64,000 bases of DNA, from the NCBI GenBank assembly GCA_002404895.1, contig DHKO01000002.1, positions 18,831-82,830 of the forward strand, written 5' to 3'. Below are positions 25,001 to 34,090 of this stretch, in pieces (the stretch's first letter is position 1; every line of letters starts with the position of its first letter). The translations under genes and the position numbers were made by a program. This stretch comes from Treponema sp. UBA4692. GTDB taxonomy: Bacteria; Spirochaetota; Spirochaetia; Treponematales; Treponemataceae. Under the pieces are notes generated by a model, which was not told where the DNA came from, did no database searches, and saw only the letters and a list, made by a program, of their open reading frames with translations.

Positions 25001-26446
25001 ATGCAGTTATTTTTGTTTGTCAGGCTGATTTTTATAGTTCTCTCGATTGCGTCGTTCACGCTTATTTTCCCAATCGCCACGGCGGTTTTGTCCGGCGAAT
25101 TTTCTGTCTTGCCGGGATTCATAATTCCGCTTTTTTTTACGCTCGCAACAGGAATCTCCCTTTTTTTCGCAGGAAGAAAGTCAAAGATAAAATTTTCAAC
25201 GCGGAGCGTTTTCTCGTTCGTCGCGATTGTTTGGGCGTGCATAAGCTTGTGGGGCGCAGTTCCTCTGATTCTGACAAAAAGCGCGCCGAGCTTTATAGAC
25301 GCTTTTTTTGAGTCGGTCTCGGGCTTCACAACGACAGGCGCGACAATCTTCAACGACGTTGAGTCGCTTCCTCGCTCGGTAAACTTGTGGAGATGCCAGA
25401 TGCACTGGCTCGGCGGAATGGGAATCATCGCATTGACCGTTGCACTGCTTCCTCTTTTGGGAACCGGCGGATTTCAGCTTGTAAAAAGCGAGAGCACAGG
25501 TCCTGACAAAGGCAAAATCACGCCGAAAATGACAGACACAGCAAAAACGCTCTGGTTTTTGTATATCGGATTCACGGCGGCGCAGATTATAACGCTTAAA
25601 ATCGCGGGCGTGAGCTTTTTCGATTCAGTCTGCCTTGCGTTCTCAACGCTTGGAACCGGCGGATTCTCGGTCTTGAATTCAAGCGTTTCGGGCTACAATT
25701 CTGCCGCGGTCGAAATCATCTGTACGGTTTTTATGTTTCTCGCTGGCGTGAATTTCAGCCTTTACTATTATCTCGTCTCTGGAAAATTCGATGAAATCAG
25801 AAAAAATTCCGAGCTAAAGGCGTACATCTCGATTTTTGCCGTCTGCGCGGTTATGATTGCAATTTTTCTGTTTCCGCACTGCAAAAGCATTGCAAAGGCA
25901 CTGCGTCTTTCAGCATTCCAAGTCGCTTCGATAATGACGACGACAGGATTTTATTCTGCGGACTATATGGCGTGGCCAAGCACGGCGCAGTTTTTTGTGT
26001 TCTCGCTGCTATTGGTCGGCGGCTCTTCCGGCTCCACCGCAGGAGGATTCAAGGTTATCCGCTGGGTGATTCTGCAGAAGCAGGCGCGCAACGAGATGAT
26101 GAGAATGTTACATCCGCACGGGCTTTTCAGCATTTCAGTTGACGGCAGACCAGGCAGAAAAGATTTGGTTTTCAACGTGGCGGCGTTCACTTTTGTCTAT
26201 TTCGCGCTCGTTTTTGTCTCAACTTTAATCAGCACAATCTTCAATCTTGACTTGTTCACAGGATTCACCGCAAGCCTTTCAATGGTGGCAAACGCAGGCC
26301 CGGCTTTCGGCACAATCGGCGCGACAGGAAGCTTCGCGGCTCTTCACCCGGCTTTAAAGCTCTGGTACTGCTTCGTTATGATTGCAGGCCGCCTCGAACT
26401 TTACAACCTGATAATTTTCATTTTCCCCGAATACTGGCGGAAATAA
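25001..26446 (+). CDS. trkH: Trk potassium channel subunit TrkH
   Basis: Potassium-translocating membrane subunit (481 aa). The four pore loops of the SKT superfamily are visible: SGFTTTGATIF (first), STLGTGGFS (second), ASIMTTTGFYSADY (third) and MVANAGPAFGTIG (fourth). Each carries the filter Gly. The long hydrophobic segments between them fit the usual M1-P-M2 repeats. It works with the TrkA ring encoded directly upstream. The C-terminus ends RLELYNLIIFIFPEYW, as in other TrkH proteins. Convergent with the GH43 gene, 27 bp away. Confidence 0.95.
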   Translation: MQLFLFVRLIFIVLSIASFTLIFPIATAVLSGEFSVLPGFIIPLFFTLATGISLFFAGRKSKIKFSTRSVFSFVAIVWACISLWGAVPLILTKSAPSFIDAFFESVSGFTTTGATIFNDVESLPRSVNLWRCQMHWLGGMGIIALTVALLPLLGTGGFQLVKSESTGPDKGKITPKMTDTAKTLWFLYIGFTAAQIITLKIAGVSFFDSVCLAFSTLGTGGFSVLNSSVSGYNSAAVEIICTVFMFLAGVNFSLYYYLVSGKFDEIRKNSELKAYISIFAVCAVMIAIFLFPHCKSIAKALRLSAFQVASIMTTTGFYSADYMAWPSTAQFFVFSLLLVGGSSGSTAGGFKVIRWVILQKQARNEMMRMLHPHGLFSISVDGRPGRKDLVFNVAAFTFVYFALVFVSTLISTIFNLDLFTGFTASLSMVANAGPAFGTIGATGSFAALHPALKLWYCFVMIAGRLELYNLIIFIFPEYWRK

Positions 26447-26473
26447 AAAGCGGCGCAAAAAAAAGCATTTATT

Positions 26474-28087
26474 TTAGAACCAGCCGTATCTTCCGCCCAC
26501 CCAGTGCGCGTTTTCCGTTCTGAACGGCTCAGACACAAAGTCGATTTTTCCGTCCACGCCGACCGTTTCGCAAGAGAAAATCACCTTTCCTAGCCTGCCC
26601 TCGCCTGAAAATTTCATCTTCAGCACAACAGATTTCACGCTTTGTGAAAGCTCCGCTTCAAAAACAACGTTTTCTTTTCTGATTTCGTCGCCGCTTTCGC
26701 TTCCAGACGAGACAATCTGGACAAGATAAAATCCGTCAGCGCGTTTTTCCACTTCAAGCGCGGAATATTCGTTTCCAAGGAAGATAATTCCGTGCCGGCT
26801 GCAATGAATTTCTGTGTTTTCCGTGTTTCCAGCATTTTCGGCACTGCAAGCCAAGTCAGGCATTTCTATTTTCTCCCCAGCATTGCGGGCAAAGCGAAGC
26901 AATCCATCATCTTTTAAGATTTCGATTTTCTTTTCGTACTCAAATGATTTCGCGTCAATTTTTTTCGTGCAGACTTTCGGATTCAGCCAGAGCGTTCCGT
27001 CGCCGTAAATTTTTTTAGCTTTTGAAAAATCGTCATTCCCATTTTCAAGAGACTCAAGCCCCGCGTTTCCGCTGAACTGAAATTCAGAGACTCCTTTTTC
27101 AGCTTCAAATCCGCAAGAGCTGCACGCGACTTCAGCAATTCCAGCTTTTTCATCCTCGCCGTCATCATACGGAACAAAATATTCTTCCAATGGCTCGCCA
27201 ATGTCGTCTGCAGTTTCAATTCCATCAAGATTTTCATCTTTATGATTCTGAACCGCCGCGCTTCCCATAAGCGGCCAGCCGTTCCGCCACTTTACAGGCT
27301 GCAAGTGCGTTATTCTTCCGAAAATTCCCGCATCCTGAAAATGCAAAAAATATCCGCTTCCGTCCTGAGCCTCGACATATCCGCCCTGATGAGGCCCGTT
27401 TATTTTCGTTTCTCCCTGGGCAAGCACGATTTTCTCTTCATAGCCGCCGAAAATGCTCTTGCTTCTCAAAACGGTCTGCCAGCCGTTCGTGACTCCTCCG
27501 GCAGGCGCAAAAATATAGTAAAATCCGTTCCGCTTGTAGATTTTCGGGCCTTCGATTGTCGGCTGGGTTTTAGTTCCGTCAAAAATGATTCTGTCTTCTG
27601 TTTTCGCTTTTAGATTCTCGTCCAGCTCCAAGATTCCAAGCTTTGAGTTGAATCCGATTCTGCTTTTCGCGTATCCGTGGACAACATAGATTTTTCCGTC
27701 GCCGTCCCAAAGAGGGCAAGGGTCAATGAATCCTTTTCCGCTCCAGACGCAGTTCCATTTGCTCCACTCGCCCCGGAAATCTTTTGCGTGGGTCTCAAAA
27801 ATTCCCTCGTCCGGCGTGGCAAAGAAAATATAGAAAACTCCGGCGTGAAAGCGGAGAGCTGGAGCCCAAATTCCCTTCGCATTTTGAACATCGCCATATC
27901 CAGAAAGAGGGATTTTCCTAGCCGCGTAGCCCACAAGCTTCCAGTCAACGAGATTTTTCGACTCCAGAAGCGGCAGCCCCGGAACAAAGTTAAAGCTCGA
28001 GGCGGTCAAATAAAAAGTGTCTCCAACGCGGATTACGTCAGGGTCAGAATAATCGCAGAGAAGAATAGGATTCTTGTATTTTTTCAT
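26474..28087 (-). CDS. Glycoside hydrolase family 43 (xylosidase/arabinofuranosidase-like)
   Basis: Predicted beta-xylosidase or alpha-L-arabinofuranosidase (537 aa). The five-bladed propeller covers ~1-320: NPILLCDYSDPDVIRVGD with catalytic base Asp15, FIDPCPLWDGDGKIYVVHGY with the pKa-modulating Asp, and TIEGPKIYKRNGFYYI with the catalytic acid Glu. A C-terminal beta-sandwich (~345-537), as in xylosidase-type GH43, ends VGGRYGWF. With the ATG at 28087 there is no signal peptide, so it acts on imported oligosaccharides in the cytoplasm; an in-frame start at 28204 would add 39 residues. It fits with pectin side-chain or hemicellulose use. Confidence 0.9.
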   Translation of the reverse strand: MKKYKNPILLCDYSDPDVIRVGDTFYLTASSFNFVPGLPLLESKNLVDWKLVGYAARKIPLSGYGDVQNAKGIWAPALRFHAGVFYIFFATPDEGIFETHAKDFRGEWSKWNCVWSGKGFIDPCPLWDGDGKIYVVHGYAKSRIGFNSKLGILELDENLKAKTEDRIIFDGTKTQPTIEGPKIYKRNGFYYIFAPAGGVTNGWQTVLRSKSIFGGYEEKIVLAQGETKINGPHQGGYVEAQDGSGYFLHFQDAGIFGRITHLQPVKWRNGWPLMGSAAVQNHKDENLDGIETADDIGEPLEEYFVPYDDGEDEKAGIAEVACSSCGFEAEKGVSEFQFSGNAGLESLENGNDDFSKAKKIYGDGTLWLNPKVCTKKIDAKSFEYEKKIEILKDDGLLRFARNAGEKIEMPDLACSAENAGNTENTEIHCSRHGIIFLGNEYSALEVEKRADGFYLVQIVSSGSESGDEIRKENVVFEAELSQSVKSVVLKMKFSGEGRLGKVIFSCETVGVDGKIDFVSEPFRTENAHWVGGRYGWF

Positions 28088-28137
28088 TATGATTTTGATT
28101 CTTGAAAGAAGATTAAGATAAAAATTGATTTTCAGAC

Positions 28138-28239
28138 AAAAAACATACAGGCGGCAAAGGATTCCGCAATGATAAGTCAAAGCAAAAAGCAAAGCCGCCT
28201 GCAAAAAAACGCCAGCACTGCCTAAAAAGCATTAGGCAG
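28138..28239 (-). terminator. Two hairpin terminators after the flavin reductase gene
   Basis: On the minus strand the first hairpin pairs 28239-28232 with 28225-28218 (CTGCCTAA/TTAGGCAG) and is followed by a T7 tract (28209-28203). A second stem, CAGGCGGC (28148-28155) with GCCGCCTG (28194-28201), is followed by TATGTTTTTT. The second overlaps the region just upstream of the GH43 gene. Confidence 0.75.
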
Positions 28240-28253
28240 CATCTTTGGCAAAT

Positions 28254-29687
28254 TTATTTTCCGATGTATGAGAGAGCTGTGTCTGCGGCGATTTTTCCGA
28301 ATACACAGATGTCAGCAACAGCGTTTCCGCCAAGACGGTTTCCGCCGTGAACGCCTCCAGTAACCTCGCCCGCAGCGAACATTCCCGGAACAACATTTCC
28401 GCTGTTGTTGATGACCTCTGTCTTTGTGTCAATCTTGATTCCGCCCATTGTGTGGTGAACAGCAGGGCCGACCTCAATTGCATAGAATGGAGCCTCAGCA
28501 ATTCCGCGGTCCATTGAAGCAACATTTCTTCCAAATTCAGCGTCGTTTTTAGCAGAAACATATCCGTTGTAAACTTTGAGAGACTCCTCAAGAGCGTCAG
28601 CCGGCATTCCAAGCTTCTGAGCAAGCTCGGCGATAGAATTCGCCTGAGTTGTCAGCCCCTGCTTGATGTAGCCGTCAATCGCCTTCAAAGACTTGCGGAC
28701 TTCCTCGCCGAACACGAGATAAGCTGTCTTTCCAGTCTGGGCAAGAATGTCAGCAGAAACAACGTCGCGTGTGAGCATCTCGTTGCAGAAGCGTTTTCCC
28801 TCGCGGTTGATAAGGATTGCTCCGTTTCCGCGCACAGCTTCTGTAATCATAACAGCCTTCCCAGGAACAACTGTCGGGTGAGTCTGAATCTGATCCATCT
28901 GGACGAGAGCGACATCGAAAGGCTGAACCAATGCGATTGCGTCTCCTGTAGCTCCCTTGTGGTTTGTTGTTCCGAATCCTGCAAGCTCCGGCTTGTACTT
29001 AACGACCATCTCAGGATTAGCTCCGAATCCGCCAGTCGCGATGATTACAGCTTTCGCGTTGATATTGTAAGTTTTTCCCTGAGCCTGAACTTTTACGCCC
29101 GAAGCCTCGCCGTTCTTTCCCTTGAGGATTTCAACGACTTTGCTGTTCAAGCGGATGTCAGCTCCCTGATTCTGCGCAGCCTTGTACAAAAGCGGAACGA
29201 GATGCGCTCCGATTGGCGCGCCTCCCTTCGGACGGTGGATTCTCTTGTTTGTTGCGCCGCCGAAAATTCCCACGTCAGAAAGGTCTGCTCCGACAAGAGG
29301 AGACTGAAGCCATTCTACAATCGCCGCAGAGTTGTCAACCAAAGTGTGAACCAGCTTAGGGTCGTTGAGATTGTATCCGCCCTTCATTGTGTCGTTGAAG
29401 AAAGTCTCCTTGTCGTCTTTGATTCCGAGACGCTCCTGCTCCTTTGTGTAAGAAGCGTTGATTCCGCCGGTTGAATAGTTTGTGTTTCCGCCGACGATGT
29501 TCATCTTTTCAAGGACGATTACTTTCGCGCCCTTGTTCGCAGCCTCGGTAGCCGCTGTGAGTCCAGCTCCGCCAGCTCCCACAATAACGATGTCTGTTGA
29601 CTCCGCGCCGCAAGAGACAAGCCCCGCGCCAAGAGCCAAAGCCGCAAATCCAAAGCAAGCCTTTGCAGCAAAAGTTTTAATACTCAT
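28254..29687 (-). CDS. FAD-dependent fumarate/urocanate reductase-like lipoprotein
   Basis: Exported FAD flavoprotein of the flavocytochrome c/fumarate reductase family (477 aa). A lipoprotein signal ends at LVSC (Cys26). The FAD-binding Rossmann motif DIVIVGAGGAGLTAATEA follows at ~32, then GGNTNYSTGGINAS, IIATGGFGANPEM, HHTMGGIKID, and the C-terminal GGVHGGNRLGGNAVADICVFG. Family members carrying an N-terminal FMN-binding or haem domain are common. This one has neither, but a free FMN-binding protein is encoded 68 bp upstream. It probably reduces an alpha,beta-unsaturated acid as an external electron sink; the substrate is unknown. Shine-Dalgarno TAGGAGGT is strong. Confidence 0.9.
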   Translation of the reverse strand: MSIKTFAAKACFGFAALALGAGLVSCGAESTDIVIVGAGGAGLTAATEAANKGAKVIVLEKMNIVGGNTNYSTGGINASYTKEQERLGIKDDKETFFNDTMKGGYNLNDPKLVHTLVDNSAAIVEWLQSPLVGADLSDVGIFGGATNKRIHRPKGGAPIGAHLVPLLYKAAQNQGADIRLNSKVVEILKGKNGEASGVKVQAQGKTYNINAKAVIIATGGFGANPEMVVKYKPELAGFGTTNHKGATGDAIALVQPFDVALVQMDQIQTHPTVVPGKAVMITEAVRGNGAILINREGKRFCNEMLTRDVVSADILAQTGKTAYLVFGEEVRKSLKAIDGYIKQGLTTQANSIAELAQKLGMPADALEESLKVYNGYVSAKNDAEFGRNVASMDRGIAEAPFYAIEVGPAVHHTMGGIKIDTKTEVINNSGNVVPGMFAAGEVTGGVHGGNRLGGNAVADICVFGKIAADTALSYIGK

Positions 29688-29755
29688 GAATTACCTCCTA
29701 TTGATATTCATGTGAAAATATTTTCTGATTTTTGACAATTGCAATGACTTTAGCC

Positions 29756-30115
29756 TTACTGAGCCTGATTCAGCAAAGCCTGAATTCCTTCCTTCATCGC
29801 GTTTGATGTTACAGTCGCGCCGCTCACCGCGTCGATTTTCTCGAGTTTCTTTCCGCCGATGAAAGCCTTTATGATTTCATCCTCGGCAGGCTGCGCAAAG
29901 AACGACTCCTCCTGCGAAAGAACGTTCACTGCGGAAGGCTTTCCTTTTGACACAACCATTTCAAGCTCGATGGGAGCGTTTCTTCCCTGAACTGTCACAT
30001 TGTAAGTTCCGTCTTTGTACTGAACTTTAGGCGAAGAAGTTTTTCCGGCGATGCAGAATGCGGAAACTGCAAGAAAAACGGCAGTCGCGATTGCCGCTGT
30101 CTTTGAAATCTTCAT
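29756..30115 (-). CDS. Secreted FMN-binding domain protein
   Basis: Small exported electron-transfer protein (119 aa) made of a signal peptide (residues 1-23) and one FMN-binding domain. The flavinylation motif DAVSGATVTS spans 95-104, with Thr101 as the likely site where an ApbE-type transferase attaches FMN. Treponemes are known to have such a transferase (Ftp). It is followed, 68 bp downstream, by the FAD lipoprotein. Together they match a flavocytochrome-like reductase split into two proteins. Start at ATG 30115 with TGGAGGA ahead; the in-frame extension to 30214 lacks these features. Confidence 0.92.
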   Translation of the reverse strand: MKISKTAAIATAVFLAVSAFCIAGKTSSPKVQYKDGTYNVTVQGRNAPIELEMVVSKGKPSAVNVLSQEESFFAQPAEDEIIKAFIGGKKLEKIDAVSGATVTSNAMKEGIQALLNQAQ

Positions 30116-30193
30116 AAAGCAAATCCTCCAAACAATCTTTGACTGATATTTTAGCACAATAAGCAAAAATATTGAAACCAAAATCGCACTGAC

Positions 30194-30336
30194 GCGCGCT
30201 GAAGAAAATGCCACGCCCGATAGCAGCGGCGGCGAAGCCGTTGCAAAGCAACGGAGCGAAAGCGGAGCCGCGGATAGCGGGGCTTGTTTTTAATGACTTG
30301 AGCGCCTTTATAAAGTCATTTGCTGCTCAAGAAAAA
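30194..30336 (+). repeat. 143-bp dispersed structured repeat, copy A
   Basis: This 143-bp segment recurs in reverse orientation at 55034-55176 with about six mismatches by eye. It contains hairpins CCGTTGC/GCAACGG and AATGACTT/AAGTCATT, and paired CCCG and CGGG arms with facing ATAG bulges (near 30217-30221 and 30273-30281). Open frames through it are similar in both copies but have no start signals, so it is treated as non-coding. It lies between the FMN protein and flaB; the rest of 30116-30403 shows nothing else clear. Confidence 0.8.
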
Positions 30337-30403
30337 CTTCGTATTGTCATTCCGAATTTAGCAAGGCAAAACAATAAATCTTCAAAAAAAATAAATATTT
30401 TCC

Positions 30404-30430
30404 TAAAGTCGTTTTTCTAAAAACCGAAAC
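30404..30430 (+). promoter_or_regulatory. Sigma-28-type promoter of flaB
   Basis: TAAAGTCG (30404-30411), 11-base spacer, ACCGAAAC (30423-30430). The consensus for FliA/sigma-28 is TAAAGTTT, 11 bases, GCCGATAA: the first box matches at TAAAGT and the second at CCGA. It lies about 100 bases upstream of flaB, leaving a ~90-base leader that ends in a strong AAGGAGA site. Confidence 0.6.
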
Positions 30431-30529
30431 TAATTATGTAGGGTGCAAAAAAGCCCAAGAACAACAGGTTCAGAAAAAAATCTTAAGGCCTGTCGTTAAT
30501 TAACCAAAATTCTTACAAGGAGATATTGT

Positions 30530-31390
30530 ATGGTTATCAATCACAACATGAGTGCAATGTTTGCACAGAGACAGGGCGGAGTAACAGAGCTCAACCAGAC
30601 AAAAAACATGGAGAAACTCTCATCTGGCATGAAAATCAACCGCGCTGGCGATGATGCTTCTGGACTTGCTGTTTCTGAGAAAATGCGCGCGCAGATCCGC
30701 GGAATGAACAAGGCTTCTGAGAACGCTCAGAACGCAATTTCTTTCATCCAGACAACAGAGGGATACCTTCAGGAGACAACTGACATCGTTCAGAGAATCC
30801 GCGAGCTTGCTGTTCAGTCATCAAACGGAATTTATACAGACGAAGACAGAATGCAGATTCAGGTTGAGGTTTCTTCACTCATCGCTGAGGTTGACAGAAT
30901 CGCTTCACAGGCTCAGTTCAACGGAATGAATATGCTCACAGGACGCTTTGCACGCGCTACTGGAGAAAACACTGTAACAGCTTCTATGTGGTTCCACGTT
31001 GGAGCAAACATGGATCAGAGAGTTCAGGCTTATATCGGAACAATGACAGCTTCTGCTCTCGGACTTCGCAATGTTGGAAACGAAGAGATTATGACTCTCG
31101 GAGATCCAGATTCAGCTAACCGCGCAATCGGAACTTTGGACGAAGCTCTCAAAAAGATTAACAAGCAGCGCGCTGATCTCGGTGCTTACCAGAACCGCCT
31201 CGAGAAGACAGTTGCAGGATTGAACGTTGGAGCAGAGAACCTTCAGGCTTCTGAGTCTCGCATCCGCGACACAGACATGGCTAAAGAAATGGTTGACTTC
31301 ACAAAGAACCAGGTTCTTTCTCAGGCTGGAACTGCAATGCTCGCACAGGCGAACCAGAGCTCACAGAACGTTCTTTCACTTCTCCGCTAG
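30530..31390 (+). CDS. flaB: Flagellin FlaB, periplasmic flagellar filament core
   Basis: Core filament protein of the periplasmic flagellum (286 aa, the size of treponemal FlaB). The conserved N-terminal D0/D1 segment MVINHNMSAMFAQRQGGV is followed by KLSSGMKINRAGDDASGLAV. The C-terminal D1/D0 ends QVLSQAGTAMLAQANQSSQN, then VLSLLR. The variable central domain is short, as in all spirochete FlaB. There is no signal peptide; export is by the flagellar type III system. Codon choice is more regular than in its neighbours, as expected for an abundant protein. Preceded by AAGGAGA, a sigma-28-like promoter, and followed by a strong terminator, so it is a single-gene unit. Confidence 0.97.
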   Translation: MVINHNMSAMFAQRQGGVTELNQTKNMEKLSSGMKINRAGDDASGLAVSEKMRAQIRGMNKASENAQNAISFIQTTEGYLQETTDIVQRIRELAVQSSNGIYTDEDRMQIQVEVSSLIAEVDRIASQAQFNGMNMLTGRFARATGENTVTASMWFHVGANMDQRVQAYIGTMTASALGLRNVGNEEIMTLGDPDSANRAIGTLDEALKKINKQRADLGAYQNRLEKTVAGLNVGAENLQASESRIRDTDMAKEMVDFTKNQVLSQAGTAMLAQANQSSQNVLSLLR

Positions 31391-31438
31391 TCTTAGCTGC
31401 ATAAGCCAGCGTAGGCTGACAGTATAAGATTATTGAAT

Positions 31439-31467
31439 ACCGCTTCCACATTGGAGGCGGTTTTTTT
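31439..31467 (+). terminator. Intrinsic terminator of flaB
   Basis: ACCGCTTCCA (31439-31448), loop CAT, TGGAGGCGGT (31452-31461) with one G-T pair, then a T7 tract to 31467. Confidence 0.92.
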
Positions 31468-31553
31468 ATTTCAATTCATAATAAAAATGCGTAATAAAGC
31501 AATCCGCTGCAAAAGCCAAATATTTTTTGCGCGGACTGCTCATTACTAGAAAT

Positions 31554-33527
31554 TTAGCGTGTGATTGTTACTGTTACCGGATAAGAAACATAAATGTTTG
31601 TTGAATATCTTGCGCTGACTGTAATCTGATAAGTTCCGATATTGAGCTTTGAAAGCGGAATTTCAAAATCCTTTCCATCAGTTCCAACATCATATTCTGT
31701 TTTAGACCAATATGTTTGCGCGCCTTTTGTAAGGGCAATTGTTACAGAATCATATTTGAACTCATCTGTGATTTTGTTGCCGTCAGCAGCTGTCTTGAAG
31801 TTCCATGTGGAAGAAGTTTTGGCAGAAGCGTCAATGGTCAAAGTTTTTTGTCCGTCTGTGAACTGTGTTCCGTCAACAGTAAGCCAAGCGCCTTTGATAA
31901 AGTAATCTTCTTTCTGCAGGAATTCCACATCCTGGACGCCGTTTGAATATTTTGCGAAAAGCTCAAGGTTTTCAGAACCTGTGTAAGAAGTTTCAGTAAA
32001 CTTAGTGCCGTCTTCTTTTGCCCATGCGCTCCAAGCGGCAGAGTCTGCATCAGATGTGGCTTTCAAAAGTCCGTCGTCTCCGTTTCCGTCCGGCTGCAAT
32101 AACGCATTGCCGTTTGTTGTTTCTTCGCAGAAATATTTCACGATATTTACAGCTGAGCCGGTTTTTGAAGTGTCTCCGTCTGCATAATAAACACCGCCGT
32201 TAAGATTATATGTGATTCTGTAGCGGCTGATTACCGCGCTTGTAAATGCAGTTCCCTTTGCGCCGTCAGCAGTAACATACGCCCACTCTGATTTTCCGGC
32301 ATCGTTTACAGCGCGAATTCTTGCGGCATAGCGCACGCCAAGCTCAAGATAAGCGGCGGCGGCAGTGTTTCCTGTCAAAAGCGAGCCTGAGCCATAAAAA
32401 TCGGATGAAGAGAATTTTGCGTCAAATACAAGAGATTCAGCACCCGAAGCAGTTGCCGCAGAAGTCCATTCAGCATCGCTTGCTGGAAGGGCGGCTGTAG
32501 TCGCAGAGTCCGCAAGAGGAAGAACTTCAAGCTCGTAGGAAAGCTCGTTTTTAGAGCCGCGAGCCCATTCAAAATCAACTGTATAATAACCGATTCTTTC
32601 ATCTTCACTGTTCGCTTCATAGCTTGCCTTGAAATCTGCCGGAGCAGAAGGCACTTCGCCAATCACATTTGGAATTGCAATTGAGTTGTCGACAGGCTTT
32701 CCAGGAAGAACGATAAGTGTGTCGCTCCAGACAAAGCTTTTCTTTGTGGCATCGCTTGTGTAAGTTACCTTGAAAAGATAAGTTCCAGGCGCCATTGAAG
32801 CAAGTGAATAATTTGCAGCCGCAGGTTCTGATGTTTCAAGCGAGGCAATGTCTTGGGCAGTCGCGTTTCCGCTTCCGTCGCCTTTATCTGTCGCGTCCGC
32901 TCCGTCGGTAAGCTTGTAAATGCCGGCTTTTATTGTGTAGCCGCCTGGAGTTGCCCAGCCGTCATTATAAAGCTTCATTGCAACAGAAGCCTCTTTTGTA
33001 AGACCGTCAGGAGAAAGCGTGAATTTTGCAGTGTCGCCGTAAGTCATATCAAGCGAGGCGTAGCCGATAAGAACCGCCTTTTCTTTCATTTCATCAAGCG
33101 TTGCCGGCACATCGTTCTTTGCAACCGCGGCAAGGGTAAATTCCCAGACTGCCGCCTCAGCGTCTATCTTTATTTTTCCGACAGTCTTTGAAACAGAGCC
33201 TGTTCCGGCATCTGTATTTCCTTCAAATTCCACCTTAGCAGGAGCGTTAAACTCCGTGCCGTTTGTAGCCACACCGTAGATATAAAGATCCACGCCGTCA
33301 GAATCATAAGAGTCTGGCATTATTGTTCTTGATGAGGCAAGGCTTCTTGAAGAGCCAGAAGCAAGCTCTGAATAGTTCGTGACTGCAATATTCAATGTTT
33401 TTGACTTTCCGTCTGAGTCAGAAACATATCCTCCGCTCAGCTGATTTGCGCAAGAAGCAAAAAGCATTGCGGCAGCGGCAACAAAAAAGCTTGCTGCACG
33501 TGAAACAATTTTTCCTTTTTCTTTCAT
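31554..33527 (-). CDS. Large surface lipoprotein with Fn3-like and Listeria-Bacteroides repeat regions
   Basis: Exported lipoprotein (657 aa) with a signal ending FASC (Cys26). The body is beta-rich and low in Cys. Residues ~60-270 look like two beta-sandwich domains; ~295-430 resemble fibronectin type III (VDFEWARGSKNELSYELEV, then a RIRAVNDAGKSEWAYV strand). Residues ~435-530 match the Flg_new/Listeria-Bacteroides repeat pattern (YNLNGGVYYADG, then ENLELFAKYS). The C-terminal ~125 residues are another sandwich. It is the last gene of a three-gene envelope operon, 50 bp after a second lipoprotein. No enzymatic motif is visible; adhesion or surface display is inference. Confidence 0.8.
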   Translation of the reverse strand: MKEKGKIVSRAASFFVAAAAMLFASCANQLSGGYVSDSDGKSKTLNIAVTNYSELASGSSRSLASSRTIMPDSYDSDGVDLYIYGVATNGTEFNAPAKVEFEGNTDAGTGSVSKTVGKIKIDAEAAVWEFTLAAVAKNDVPATLDEMKEKAVLIGYASLDMTYGDTAKFTLSPDGLTKEASVAMKLYNDGWATPGGYTIKAGIYKLTDGADATDKGDGSGNATAQDIASLETSEPAAANYSLASMAPGTYLFKVTYTSDATKKSFVWSDTLIVLPGKPVDNSIAIPNVIGEVPSAPADFKASYEANSEDERIGYYTVDFEWARGSKNELSYELEVLPLADSATTAALPASDAEWTSAATASGAESLVFDAKFSSSDFYGSGSLLTGNTAAAAYLELGVRYAARIRAVNDAGKSEWAYVTADGAKGTAFTSAVISRYRITYNLNGGVYYADGDTSKTGSAVNIVKYFCEETTNGNALLQPDGNGDDGLLKATSDADSAAWSAWAKEDGTKFTETSYTGSENLELFAKYSNGVQDVEFLQKEDYFIKGAWLTVDGTQFTDGQKTLTIDASAKTSSTWNFKTAADGNKITDEFKYDSVTIALTKGAQTYWSKTEYDVGTDGKDFEIPLSKLNIGTYQITVSARYSTNIYVSYPVTVTITR

Positions 33528-33577
33528 TATTTTTCCTCCAAAAAAATAAAATCCTTAAAATGTCCGCCTGTATTTCC

Positions 33578-34090
33578 TCAAGGCTGATAAACCACAATTT
33601 TACAGTTGTCGCTGTATTCTTTGCCCTCCTTGTCCGTTACTGTTAATGTGAGCTTATAAGTTCCAGTTTCAAGACCTGAAGAGGGAACATACAAAACAAA
33701 CGCTCTCGATGTCTCAGACGAGCCGTTGCTAAGACTGTATGCAACAGACTTTTCAACTGAATATGTCAAATTAAGACTCGTAACCTGCGCTATCTGCAAA
33801 AGTTTCCATTTATATGAGGCGCATTTTTCAGGACCGTAGAGATTCAAGGTCGCATCGCTTGCGACAAAATAAGTTGGACGAAGCATATTATCCGCGTTAA
33901 ATCCGTCGTCGCCAGGCGAAAGGGCTGCGCTGGACTTTTTCACAGAAACATCCGAGGAAAATCCTGAGTTGTAGTCAGAAAGCATTGAGCCGACTGAATT
34001 TGCGCACGAAACAAAACTCACTGTGAGAATCAGAATGAGAAAAACACAGAGTAGGCTGAACTTTTTTAACTTAAATATTTTTCCGCTCAT
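33578..34090 (-). CDS. Lipoprotein with C-terminal Ig-like domain
   Basis: Exported lipoprotein (170 aa). Signal KKFSLLCVFLILILTVSFVSC ends with the lipobox Cys near residue 29. A Ser/Asp-rich linker is followed by one beta-sandwich domain (~75-170) of PKD/Ig type, with a strand pattern ending KLTVTDKEGKEYSDNCKIVV. That ending is like PKD domains (LTVTDxxG). The ATG at 34090 overlaps the upstream gene's stop (ATGA), with AGGA upstream, so translation is coupled. Second gene of the operon starting at 35766. Function unknown. Confidence 0.8.
   Translation of the reverse strand: MSGKIFKLKKFSLLCVFLILILTVSFVSCANSVGSMLSDYNSGFSSDVSVKKSSAALSPGDDGFNADNMLRPTYFVASDATLNLYGPEKCASYKWKLLQIAQVTSLNLTYSVEKSVAYSLSNGSSETSRAFVLYVPSSGLETGTYKLTLTVTDKEGKEYSDNCKIVVYQP

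Noticed and set aside
30208..30420. Open frame beginning MPRPIAAAAKPLQSN, with a similar one at 54932-55162
   Set aside because: Both are produced by the 143-bp repeat. There is no ribosome site and the frame is not favoured by the substitutions seen between copies.
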